From Sapria himalayana (lineage: Eukaryota; Streptophyta; Magnoliopsida; Malpighiales; Rafflesiaceae), in the NCBI GenBank assembly GCA_029783825.1, contig JAREIK010000728.1, positions 865,651 through 929,650 on the forward strand: 64,000 nucleotides of DNA, read 5' to 3'. Position 1 is the stretch's first letter; each line of letters begins with the position of its first letter. Below the pieces are notes generated by a model. The model ran no database searches, was not told where the DNA came from, and worked only from the letters and a program-made list of their open reading frames with translations. The translations under genes and the position numbers were made by a program. This document shows positions 11,370-23,169 of this stretch, piece by piece.

Positions 11370-12430
11370 GATATATTAGCTAAACGTAAAGAATGCATTA
11401 TATAGCTTTAAGCAATCACCAAAAGCCTAACTTATGAGATTTTCACAGGAATCACCTCATTTGAGTTACTCAAGTGTATTGTTATTTTTCTTTATTTTAA
11501 TAGAGCAACGATGACAATATTATTTTGCTGAATATCAATGTGACTAACATTCTGATTATAAGATATGATAAATTATGAATCACTCAACTCAAAAAATTTC
11601 TTTAAGTATAATTCTAGATGAAAGACCTAGAGAGAGTCAAATATTTTTTTTAATATATAAATTGCTTATTCTACTAAGAAAATGATCATGTCACGGAAGA
11701 TATATGCACTTGCTAGCCTAGTTGAGGTCAAATTTTTGTGTTATAGTGTTATGTTCTAAAAAATATTTGTATTGATCAAGATACTGACTTTAATTCTGAT
11801 AAAATCGCTCCAGTTGACTTTATTACTTAAAAAAAAATATAAAAAATAAATTATCTGATTATGACTAAACCAAATAAAATTTACGTAATCAACATAATTA
11901 GTCTTTTCATATATTTTCGTTGGTAAATTCATCTTAAATTAGTTTTTTCACATATTAAATTATATGAATTAGTTTGTATGACTTCAGACATCTTTCAGGG
12001 ATCATAGATTCTTATAGTTAGGCAAAAAATCAAATTCAAATTAAATTTTAAAATGCACTAAGATCATATCTACAACGAAATATTGTATTTTTCTTGGAGG
12101 CATTCTTATTTCCTAAAAAATAAGATAACATTTGGAATGATTATAATAATTACTAATGAATTACTTTGATGTGACACGTACTCTAAGAAATCAAAAATTC
12201 ATTTTCTTTGTCTACTACTTTTACTTCAATAGTCAAATTACGAGATATATAGCCACAAATCTAGTGTTTCATAAACAAATAAAGCACATAAAAATTGGAT
12301 TGTTTCTTCATGAGAAAGAATATCCAAAACAATACTCTTGGTACAGCACATATTCAGATAGCAAAGCAATTGACAGACTATTTCACAAAAGCATTAAAAG
12401 GATCACAGTGTATATTTATTGCTTTTAGGT
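11370..12430 (+). pseudogene. Ty1/copia RT and RNase H relic
   Basis: Read in several frames, the family order is kept. KNALYSFKQSPKA at about 11385-11430 matches KxALYGLKQSPRAW. TNILIIRYDKL near 11560 falls at the YVDD position, followed by MKDLERVKYFF. TKPNKIYVINIISLF near 11860 matches TRPDIxYAVxVVSQF. HKQIKHIKIGLFLHEK at about 12270-12320 matches HERTKHIEIDCHFIREK, and QLTDYFTKALKG follows in a shifted frame. At least three frameshifts and several stops are present. This element runs opposite to the RT pieces on either side. Confidence 0.75.
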
Positions 12431-12819
12431 GTTATAGACTTATATGTACCAACTTGACCAAAAGTATCACAATTTACTTATTTATTCTATTTTATATTAT
12501 TTTATATTTTTGATGAGAACACTCAAACTATTAGCTTCCCCAATCCATTTTCTCCATTTATAAAATAATAATCATATGATATTATAAATGTGAATTTATT
12601 GTATTTTTTTTATTTTTTTATAATAATTCTAACAAAAATCAAAATAATGATTAACTATATCGACAACATAATTCATATATGATGTAATTATAGTTATATA
12701 ATTATTTTTTATTATAATTCTATTTTATATAATTGACTCAACTAGAAGACTCGTTAGATAAAAAATCAATATCGAACTTAATAGAAAAAATTTATTGAGC
12801 ACATCTAAGATTACCAACT
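12431..12819. other. AT-rich sequence, possible LTR; nothing recognised
   Basis: It follows the copia RNase H end, where a 3' LTR is expected, but no repeat partner was found. Confidence 0.3.
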
Positions 12820-13020
12820 CATGTGAAAATATTAAGTATATACTTCAACTGTGGCAATACAATATTTCTCCTACAATAAATTCCTTTTTCACAATAAAGT
12901 ATTTGAGACTATCAGTATCCAATTGAAATTATGATTGAAAATACACTTTTTATTGGATAATTCTCAATTCATTTTCTCGTAATAAAGATGTTATTCACAT
13001 ATACAATCAACAAAATAAAT
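12820..13020 (-). pseudogene. Second copia RT fragment
   Basis: The minus strand near 12970-13020 reads YIFILLIVYVNNIFITRK, again YVNN in place of YVDD. The DNA is alignable with 9640-9720 (shared AAGATGTTATTCACATAT-type words), so the two are paralogous pieces of one family. The downstream RT part is unreadable. Confidence 0.6.
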
Positions 13021-13789
13021 ATATTATTTGAACTCTTTCAAAAAAACAAATAGCAATTTACCATGGAGTTGTGTAAACCAAAAGAGATGAGTATTAGTTA
13101 AAATCTAAAAAATTAAATCATTGGTACTATTTTAGATCATACAATATATTTCATAGTCTATAAACTAAGTATGATTATGCTACTTAAAACACAAATGGTT
13201 GCTCCATTTACATCTCTTACTGAAAGTCACTAAGAAGTGAATGGTAACCACATCTTATTAGTATATTATTCATTTATAAGAAACTTTCAGTAATATAATT
13301 ATTCATACTAAGAACAATTAAGTTATTGAAGACAAATATTTTGATAATTAATATCTAATGTCTAAATAAATCAACTCACAAGTAACACTTATAGACAATC
13401 TACATATTTATTTAAACTAATCTTCACATCGTGAAGATTAGTCAATGAAACCCATTAATAATATAATTATTCATGCAACTAACAACAAACTTTCTGGAAA
13501 GTCGAGATAGAAATTTCAATATTTATTTAGAGCAAATAGTATTTATATCTTCCAACATAATTGAGTATCATCTTAGATAAAATAATAACTCAATTAAAGA
13601 CTTGATACCCATATATCATCAACAAAAATAATAAAAAAGAGAAAAAAATATGAGTATTATAATATATATGAAATAAAATATTGAATAAAACTCATATAAC
13701 ACTTCCAAAAAAAAAAAAAATAAAGACCAGAAAAGTCAATTATAGAATAAGCCAATTGTATACAATACTCTACTCTGCATTTAATAGAT
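13021..13789. other. AT-rich sequence, nothing recognised
   Basis: A short repeat of a TAATATAATTATTCAT word at about 13290 and 13450 is the only structure seen. Confidence 0.35.
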
Positions 13790-14275
13790 TGGGTTAAATC
13801 CATTTCTCCTAAAATAAGCTTTAAGTCTTAGATGTTCAAGTATCATCCTTCCCAACTCATCTAAAATTGGGAATGAAATAAACTCAAAAGATATCAAATC
13901 AACTAGACTTGAGAAAGATTCCTATTGAAAAAAAATATCACTTTTTAGAATCAATGTATTTCATACAAGTTGGTACACATATTGACTCCAAAAAAAAATT
14001 CATCATAATATAAACTAACTATTCCATATATTAATTAAGTATATTTATCTCCTAGAATAAGATTTAAGTTATAAGTGATCAAGTATCATTATTTCCAACT
14101 CATTCAAAATTAGGAGCGAAATAAACTCTAAAGGTACCAAATTGACTAGACTTGAGTGAGATTCCTTTTGAAAGAAAATATCACATTTTTCAAAATCAAT
14201 TTATTTCTACATTTTGGTACACATTGATTCCACGGGAAAGTCATCATAATACAATATAACTATAGACCCAAATGA
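13790..14275. repeat. Tandem pair of ~245-bp units
   Basis: About 13790-14030 and about 14035-14275 are diverged direct copies. Both contain TCTCCTA-AATAAG-TTTAAGT, CAAGTATCAT, CCAACTCAT, ACTAGACTTGAG and TTGGTACACAT in the same order. Origin unknown. Confidence 0.7.
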
Positions 14276-15830
14276 GACTTCAAAAAATTTTAAAAAAAAA
14301 ATAATAGATTCAGATGTAACTCCTTAATGTTATCTGCCTAAGCTTATTTAAGAATGGGTTCACTCAAAAAAAAAACATTAATCCTCATTCAATATATGAA
14401 AAGCATAGTTTATCAATCTCAATATAATAATACTTATACACTTTATGAGCACTCAAAAAAACCAAGAAAGACATAATTTATTGCTCTAGGTATCATTTTA
14501 TATCCTTAACATAGATCAATAACAAAATAAATGATCATAAAGACTTTATGAAAAAAAATGAATAATTTTTCCCAATAATTTAATATATAAAAAGATATGC
14601 AATGAAAAATGACAATCATATATCTAATGAATGAGTTAATTTATAAAATCATATATCTATAAATATACTTTTATTAAAAAAAATATTTGAATCATGTCAA
14701 CCAAATATCTAATCTTTTTATTTGAAATCTTATTCTATGGTATTATGCTAGCAAATAAAATTTGATGTATGATTCTATAATCAATATAATAAGTACCAAA
14801 GTTATTAAATATATATTTTAATAGATTATTACTGCTAATAATTTTTATATTTTTATTAATTTATTTTTTTATTCTTTCTTACAATAATTAAAACATAAAA
14901 AAATTGAACTAAAATGAAAAAAAATATAATTAAGTAAATTTTGTATAATTATCAATAAATATAATAAAATATTTTAATTTATCTCAAGTTTCATCTCTAC
15001 TTGGTTTTGATACAACTAAAAATATCAAATCAAATATATCTTTACTCATACAAGTCTAGTGAGCATGATATAAAGTATTGATGTGTTATCCAAACTAATA
15101 AGATTTACTATATGATTGAGATATTTCTAATATTATAATCTATTATTCTTAGGTTAACCAAACATGAATGTCAGGAATAAGTAATTAATCAACACTCAGG
15201 TACTCGATATATCTAGTCATAGAAATAAAAATATACAGTACATATTACTTAATCATAAATAAAATATTCATTAAAATCTTCCAATTAATTAAAATAATAT
15301 CAGTTGAATAAAAAATAAAATTTAAATTGAATTGCTTGGACATGCAACTCAAAAAAAAACTATTAAACTCATGAATAAAGAGAAACACGCAAGGGAAAAT
15401 ATGTCAAATTGAATATTCACACAATCAAAGATTTTAAATATTTTATCAATAATTATTATAATATTCAAATAATAAAAAAATATGATAAATGAAGAGTAAT
15501 TACATATGATGCAGTCATTGTTCTTGAATTCATAAATCAAGAGCATGAAGTTAATATAAGAGTTACGAGAGTTATAATACCTGAGTGATAAAAAATATTA
15601 TTATTACTTAGAGAAAAAGTTTGCATATTATTCTCTAATAAGAAACATGATGAGAAGACTTTGTGAGAATCTCTTGATGACTCAAGAAATCAACATGTCT
15701 TTTTCAATATATTATAACATCATTAGTCTCTTCTCTAAAAATAATTGTCAACATATCTCTCTAGTATTTCTTCTTATAATATGTGCATTAAATAGATAAT
15801 CTTCAGCATCTACATACAAACATCATCATG
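14276..15830. other. AT-rich sequence, nothing firmly recognised
   Basis: No protein motif or repeat border was found; it may be old copia internal sequence. Confidence 0.35.
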
Positions 15831-15960
15831 CACATCACTACTCCCTTAATTAACACCAAAAGTGGGTTGCCATTTTTTAACACATGTTGCACATCACTAC
15901 TCCCTTAATTAACGCCAAAAGTGGGTTGCCATTTTTTAACACATGTTGCACATCACTACG
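15831..15960. repeat. Recent 59-bp tandem duplication
   Basis: A 59-bp unit beginning CACATCACTACTCCC starts at 15831 and again at 15890, with a partial third start at 15949. The two full units differ at one base (AACACC versus AACGCC), so the duplication is much younger than the decayed DNA around it. Confidence 0.95.
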
Positions 15961-16309
15961 TACATAATGGACAATTCTGCCAAAAAAAAAATCAAACTTT
16001 AATTTTTTTCTTCCTCCATGCTTACTGCCTTTTTGACCATGGGTTCGAGCACACCCATTTTGCATCACTAATGTGCATGCCTCTTATTGCACACACCTCT
16101 GAACCATTTTTACTAATATTGCCAGAGTATAATATGCAGGTCACTGTGTGCACCATGTGCCTCCACTACATGCATTGTGTTTCCTCTTCCACGTAGGCAT
16201 CACTTCAAATGTGTAATATGCACACCTCTGTCACTGAACATTATATACTCAATCCTAAAGTTTTATGTGTATATATACAGCAATTTCTACCCAATATATC
16301 CAAATTTAG

Positions 16310-16560
16310 GATTTGCAAGACCTGCTCTGATACAATGACAAAAAATAATCAAACATAAACATCCATTTTTATCCAATAATAATATGGTACAATGTCACAC
16401 ACTCTTCTTTTAATGTCAAAAGAAAAAAATTAATATATATATATATAGACACACACACACACACACACAAAACTATAGAGAAAACCACATGTTGGATGCT
16501 CACATCACTAAATAATAAAAAATAAAATATATTGAAACAACCATGACACATGAACACATT
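16310..16560 (-). mobile_element. LTR edge with primer-binding site and microsatellite
   Basis: The minus strand reads TTGTATCAGAGCAGG near 16317-16334, a close match to TGGTATCAGAGC. To its right lies LTR-like DNA with an AT/AC array at 16431-16469 and AACCACATGTTGGATG, shared in order with 5441-5640. Confidence 0.5.
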
Positions 16561-17620
16561 TTCATAATATTGTAAAATAACTTAAATATTTTTTTTAAAA
16601 CAAGTATATTTCTCAATTATATTCATTTATTGATACGTCACCAATTTTACTATTCAAAAAATTTTATAAAACATTTTAGTAGAAAAAATAGGATTTCAAT
16701 ATAAGGTGCTAAATTCAATTGACATTAGACCAAGTTAGAATTTTATTTTTAGGATTATTTTATGCTATAAATTATGAAATTCTTATATTTTACTAAATGT
16801 GATAATAAATTTCATAAAAATACAAATAATTTACAATGAAAATATAATTTTAATATAACTTATACTATTAATTTAATAATATAGCATATAAATATAACAT
16901 AATTTTTATAAATAAATTTATTATTACACTATTATTTATAATATTATTAAATATAATATTAAACATTTTATTCACTTTCATATTTTTTACACTGTTCAAA
17001 CTCTCATTTATAGCATAAACCTGCATCATAAAAAATATATATGATGAAATCCTAATAATTTCTTTTTTAATATACAATTACAATCAATATAATAAATTAT
17101 GACACATGTAAAAGTATATTATTTTAAGTAGTAATCACTAATATCACACCACTAAATTTTCTGAAATTTTTATTTATGTATTTATAAAATTTAAAATATT
17201 TTATAATATTATTTTAACAAGTAAACTTATAAATCTTATGATATACAAATTTGAAATGTTATTTCTAATAATTTTAACAAATGTCAAGTAATAATTCATA
17301 CTGACAATTAAATTACTTATTACTTCACTTACAAATTCATTATTGTACATCAACGGGTCAATTAAATTGAAATAGATTTCATTACAACAACACTAAATTA
17401 GATTTGTTTAAAATCTAATACATCAAATTTTAGTTTATTATTTAACAAATCGTTTAATACGTCTTGTTTCACCATTAGTTTACAACTATATATTTTTTAG
17501 AATATTTAGAGTATAATTTTCTTCAACTCATCTAATATTTTTTTATTATATTAAAGTACAACCATATAACATACATTTACCTGTTAAGTCTAAACATGTT
17601 AGTTGCACAAGAAGACCTAA
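16560..17620 (-). pseudogene. hAT transposase relic E
   Basis: At about 16900-16990 the minus strand reads MKVNKMFNIIFNNIINNSV then INLFIKI. This matches YKIQNKIFSVTFDNAANNG then INMFVRN of the copy at 23170-25752. The DNA at about 17100-17160 aligns with the part encoding the VTSDIW region, and 17480-17580 with the N-terminal part. The frame is broken many times. The C-terminal end is replaced by LTR-like DNA at its left. Confidence 0.6.
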
Positions 17621-17799
17621 GAGATAATCTAGATAAGGTTGGTGTATCTAAATCTAAATCTTCAAAGATATTACACTTATTTTTATTAATATTAGTAAGA
17701 TACATTATAAAAATTAACAAAAAATAAATTTATCAATATTAGTCTACATTTTAAATTTTAAAAGGAATAATATAAGAATGTCTATGACTAACAAATAAA

Positions 17800-18500
17800 A
17801 GCTAAATAGTGTACGATCTATGCAAGATTAATATTTCGATAGTCTTATCCTCAAAATTCAAAAAGACAGGATCAAATGAGTCTCAAACTCAAGGCTCACT
17901 ACCATTGAATAAAATACTTATTATTACATTACAGCATATCCTCTAAAGATGCATGGAACACAAGAAATTTCTAAATAATCAATAATTTCAGTATTATTTT
18001 CACAGAAATACTTTTAACCTTTAAATTATTATAAGATTCATGTGTTAGTTTTTATGTGAACACACGCAAACTAATAAAAATAAAAAAAAATACTTGAAAC
18101 TTGACCAATAATGCATTTGGAGTCTCGAATCAACTTACAATTATCTACAATTGTTATGCAGCACTTTCAATGGTATTAAATTTTAAAGTAACTTGGAGAT
18201 GGAGGTTGTAGCCAATACACAAAGTTTACGTTTAAGCATGATCTGGGTTAAATTTATATCTCGACAATCTTATCCTAAAAAATTAAAGTAATATTTGATA
18301 AATCTAAAATCCAAGACATATCACCCTATAACAAAAATATTTATTATCACGCTAGAGCATGATGATCATTATGTAACACAAATACATTCCGGTAATCAGT
18401 CATCCCAAAATCATTCTCATATAAACATATTTAATTATAAATTTTTTATGAGATTTATATGTTAGTTTTTATGTAATCAGATAAAATTTAAAACTAAAAT
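17800..18500. repeat. Tandem pair of ~290-bp diverged copies, period ~405 bp
   Basis: About 17800-18090 and about 18205-18500 share, in order, CGA-AGTCTTATCCT, AAAATA-TTATTAT, AGCAT-AT, a stretch ending TTATTTTCA/TCATTCTCA, and AGATT-ATGTTAGTTTTTATGT. No coding content was recognised. Confidence 0.55.
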
Positions 18501-18664
18501 AATTTTTCAAAAAAAAATTGAATAATAGAGAACAAAAAGTAAAAAAGACAAGTGAATTTGTATCAAAACAAAATTAGGTTTACTACATTTATAGAAAAAA
18601 AATTGGTTTCATTGAAGATGAGTAGAACTAACATAATTCAAACATAAAAAAAAATCACCTATAT

Positions 18665-19045
18665 TTTGTGAGGAAACCCACAAAACATAAAATAATAAAT
18701 CTTAATATCACCATTAAAGCTGGTGCATACATATCACATCCAACTTTGAGCAAAGAAAAAGTATTTATGATTTGCTAAATAATAAAGATATTTTAACTCT
18801 AATTACTATTAGGCACAAAACTTATAGATATATAATAATTTGAGTTTTTCCATAAAAAAATAGTAGTATAATAAATAAAATATGAAATAATAATATCATC
18901 ATCATCCATCAAGTTGGTACGTACATATCACACACCTAGCTCTCAATAAAAAAAATGATATATGCAGTCATCTAAGTTTTTTCATAAAAATATATATAAT
19001 TTGTTCATTAGTAAGGACAAACTTATAGCTATAAAATGATGCTAT
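18665..19045. repeat. Tandem pair of ~190-bp units with a copia-like trace
   Basis: Two diverged copies share GGTGCATACATATCACATCCA/GGTACGTACATATCACACACC-type words. The minus strand of the first reads VCTSFNGDIKIYY and CGFPHK, which could be a very worn copia RT (family KxAFLxGxLxExxY). That reading is weak. Confidence 0.4.
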
Positions 19046-19309
19046 ATTTTTTCCTGTATTAAATGGAAATCAATTTCGATATGATTTATCAACAAGCTGA
19101 AACATCAAATTGACATTAATGTGTCAAGTTGTCAATTTATCATAGTAAAGTGACATCGACATCTATATTGACAAGTCCAACAACTCCAAAAATTAATTAA
19201 TTCACTATACTCATAAATAACTAATGACAAAGTTATGTATTATACTTATCCACTCAATCTAAAAATAATAGAATGTTGATTACTCTTACCATATATAAAA
19301 TTATTTTCT

Positions 19310-19625
19310 AAAAAAATATAAAATTTAATTATAGATCTCAAATATATGATCACAAAAGCTCAACTAAAATTTGAATAGGTTTCTAATCACATATGCCCAT
19401 GATATTTGAAAAAAAAGTCACACCATGGAGTTTTCTTTACATATCTAAAAAAAAAATTAACAAGAAAAATAAAAAATTTAATTATATATCTCTTATATAT
19501 GATCCAAAGAGGTTAACTAGAATTAGAGTAGGCCTCTAATCACATATGCTCATGATCTTTGAATCTAAAAAATTATATCCAAATGAATTTGCTTGTAAAA
19601 ATCTAGAAAATAAATAATTATATTA
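19310..19625. repeat. Tandem pair of ~153-bp units
   Basis: Units starting AAATTTAATTATAGATC (19321) and AAATTTAATTATATATC (about 19474) share TCTAATCACATATGC-CATGAT-TTTGA and other words. This lies just left of the gypsy 5' LTR. Confidence 0.7.
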
Positions 19626-20039
19626 ATAGCATTAGTAATACTTAGGTGTAAATCAAATAGTAGACAAATTCATGAAAAAAAATTAACAAAAAACAATCAA
19701 AAGAAAAAGATTTTTTTTTCCTAATTTAGTTTCCTAAATTATTTATGATTTAATTTCTTAAATTATTTAAGATATAATTTCTAAATTATTTATTATTTAG
19801 TTTTATTATTTTAGAGTTTTAATATATTCATGTTTTCTTATTCTACAAAAATTAATTTTTTATAAATAGGATAATAGACCTAAAGGTCAAATTAACTTTT
19901 ATTAATAAATTTATAATATTGCTAGAGATCATTTCTCAGTTTTTTTCTTGTATTCTTCAAGAATTCCAAACATAGTAGACAATTTCCATGTTTATATTTT
20001 TGTTGCATTATTTGGTATCAAAGTGAAGTTTACCAAGCC

Positions 20040-21245
20040 TGATGACAAATGAGGATAAAAATACATGCCCTCATGACATTGAGCAAAAAGTGGAAGATTT
20101 ATGCATGACCATGAAAGAACAAAAACATATTTCACAAGAACATTCTTAAACACTGATAGAGATTCATGACTTGCTAACTACATTGAATGTCAATATGCCA
20201 ATAATAGTCAAATTGAGGGGATATATGCAGAAGCAGTCGCCAGAGACAAGCCCATCAATTGAAATACTACAAGGTACCCTAATTACTATCATCCAAATAG
20301 TGAATATGATTCTGAAGAGGATGAAGAACATGTGCCATAAAGTAACTTTGAAGATTACCGATTGAGAGCGTACATTCCTAACTTCAATGGTAATCTCCAA
20401 GTTAAGAAGTTTATAGATTAGTTTTTTGAGATGGAACGATTTGTTGATCTGGTGGGTATTGGAGATGACAAGCTTGTACGTCCCATGACCTACAAACTAA
20501 AAAGAATTGCTGCAACTTGGAGGGATCGATTACAAAAGACAATAAATATGTAAGGGAAGAGTCTTGTGGAATATAGCATAAAATGATGACCTTTTTGAGA
20601 GATCGATTTCTTCCCATAGATTATGAGCAGCACCTATACCATTTATAGCAAAATTGCATTCATGGTACAAAATCAATTTTTAATTACAATAATGAATTTT
20701 TCTAGATTAACTATTCGTAACAATCTGAATGAACCTAACCACCAAGTATCCCAATATTTATATGATATCAAACCTTCTATCCGAGATAAAATCAAAATAC
20801 AGGTATTATGGATAGTCAAAAAAGCCCAAGGAAAGGCTCCAAGGCTGAGACATTGGAGAGGAACAGCCAGCCTTTTCCGAGATACCATCAAAATGCCAAC
20901 AAGGTGCAATCGCCAGTAGCTAATTAAAGGAAAATTCTCACCGCCTCCCAATTCAATAACGAAACAAGTAAATGCCATAAAAGGTAACACAACTATAATG
21001 GATAACACATCAAAGAACTCAAATCCATATGCTAAACTTTCGTCGAAAAGTGATTTTAGATGTGAAATGGGACATCACTCTAATGTATGCCCAGAACAAA
21101 TACCCATTAACTTGATTGAAATGCTACAAACATGTGAAGAGAAAATAAATCACAAAAACACGGAAGATTATGCCAAGGAAGAAAGCGAGATATTTAATTG
21201 TGGTACAGTGGGAATTATTTGCACCCAAACAAGAAAAGAATAATC
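20040..21245 (+). pseudogene. Gypsy gag
   Basis: After the primer-binding site the frames give YRLRAYIPNFNGNL, MERFVDLVGIGDDKL and LKRIAATWRDRLQK, the usual plant gypsy gag core. A worn zinc knuckle FRCEMGHHSNVCPE follows at about 21048-21095. It is broken by several stops and shifts, so no capsid protein could be made. Confidence 0.75.
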
Positions 21246-21284
21246 AAAGGAACAACATATTACATTCTCATTACACAATCAATA

Positions 21285-21650
21285 AAAGGGTGTGCAATCT
21301 GATTATCGACAATGGAAGTTCAAGAAAGTTAGTTGATCACCTACAACTATCAGTAAAACAATAAGGAAGTCCTTACTCAATTGGGTGGATCAAAAAGGGA
21401 CCTACAACACTGGTAATTGAAATTTGTTATGTTCTTATTTTCATAGGTAAACACTACAAGTCTACTGCTACTTGAGATATAATTAATATAGATACTAGTC
21501 GTATATTATTAGATAGACCTTGAAAATGTGATGTAAATATTATATATAAATGGAGAGTTAATACTTATATTTTTATTTGGAATTCTTATAAAATTGATAT
21601 GACTCATATAAAGCAACATGTAAATTTGCCTTCTCAAGCGGAAGAATAGC
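21285..21650 (+). pseudogene. Gypsy protease region
   Basis: CNLIIDNGSSRKLV at about 21291-21335 matches the protease motif C-N-x-I-I-D-S-G-S-S, with Asp kept and Ser changed to Asn. YSIGWIKKGP and TSRILLDRP follow, matching IGWIKKGP and xHILLGRPW of chromoviruses. Stops interrupt it. Confidence 0.75.
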
Positions 21651-21869
21651 CTTTTCTAAATATGATCAGGTCCAAAGTCAAGTTCATATGTAAAGAGGCT
21701 CAAGGAAAATAGGTTATGGTGGTGAAATCGCTTGTGGTAGAAGATAATAGGTCATTCGAAGTAGGTGTTCCAAGCCTACCATGATCTTTTCTAGAAGGAA
21801 TTCAAAGAGTTCATTAACAATGTCTTGCTTACCTCTTATGTAGAATATGCAACATCACATCAATTTGAT

Positions 21870-22430
21870 ATAGAAAGCAAGTTCATCTAACTTATCGCAC
21901 TATTGGATGAATCCCAAGGAGAATGAGATTCAGAAATTAAAGATTAAGGAGCTTTTACAAAAAGACTTCATACAAGAATTCAAGAGCCTATGTGCAATCT
22001 CATCTTACCCACTCCAAAGAAAGATGAAGTCGGCGCATGTATGGGGACAGTCATGCAATCAATAAAATAGCTATCAAGTGTCAGTTCTCTATTCCACAAT
22101 TTAATGATATGTTTAATATGTTAGATGGCTCGAAGGCATTTTCCAAAATTAATTTGCATAGTGACTACCACCAAATTCGAGTCCGATCAAGCAATGAATG
22201 GAAGATCGCCTACAAAAGTAAAAATGGATTGTATGAATTATTGGTCATGATGTTCAAATTATTCAATGCTCCAAGTACATTTATGTGGGTGATAAAACAA
22301 GTATTTAAATCTTTCATTGAAAAATTTATTATAGTTTATTTTGATGACATTCTTATTTATTCCAAATTAAAAGAACATATGAAATATTTTTTCAAAAGAT
22401 ATTACTTGCTTTGAAGAATAACCAATTATT
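21870..22430 (+). pseudogene. Gypsy reverse transcriptase, N-terminal two thirds
   Basis: The frames give MNPKENEIQKLKIKELL, then [47 protein letters not shown] and finally [11 protein letters not shown]. The YFDD motif keeps both aspartates. The reading continues to NNQLFID, where the hAT is inserted. On the other side it resumes at LYQEFNAVFQ, which is RNase H-side sequence; about 100 residues of RT are therefore already missing from the pre-insertion sequence, as the target duplication joins the two without a gap. Confidence 0.85.
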
Positions 22431-23169
22431 TATTGACCTAGAGGTGTCAAACGGGCCGGCCCAGCACGGCACGGCCATTTTTTTCACGAGCACGGTCGTG
22501 CTACCGTGACGTGCCCGACACGGCACGGTTAGTATATAGGCGGGCACGGCACGGCCCGTAGGCACGGCAAGGCCGTGCCGTGCCGTGCCGGGCCCGCTCG
22601 GGCACGCCTTGGCCATACAGATCAGGCGGCACGGCCGGGCAGGCGGGAGCCGCAACGCAGGACCGGGTCAACCGGGGTCCGGGAGGTCGCACGGGCTGAA
22701 AATGGCAGATTAGAATTTTTTTTTTTTTTTTTTGTAAATTTTTTGATTAAATAACCCTAACCGTATAGACTATAGAGTATTAGTAATAATTAAAAAATAT
22801 AATTTTTTGTAAAAATTATAAAATTTAAAATTAAATAAAACAAACAAATATTAGAAAAAAAAAAATTTTATTCAATTATGTTTAGCTTTTTTTATTATTA
22901 TAATTTATTAATTATATATTAAAATTTAAAGTTATTAATTTTTAAAATAAAATTTAAATCGTAAAATAATAAATAAATACATTAAGTTAGTAAAAATTAA
23001 AATAAAAAAAAAATTAACTACACAAATGAAAAATTACCAATCATGCTTTTGAAACCAATAGTCCGAACAAAACAAGTATAAGTTTCAACACAACGTATGG
23101 TACAAAGTACAAACAAAGCGTATAAATAAAATAAATAAAAAAACATCGAAAAAAAAGAGCAGATGAGCA

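Noticed and set aside
16317..16334. GCTCTGATAC words (also near 27, 5445, 31840) as possible tRNA gene pieces
   Set aside because: They are the complement of the TGGTATCAGAGC primer-binding site of LTR retrotransposons; no tRNA fold is present.
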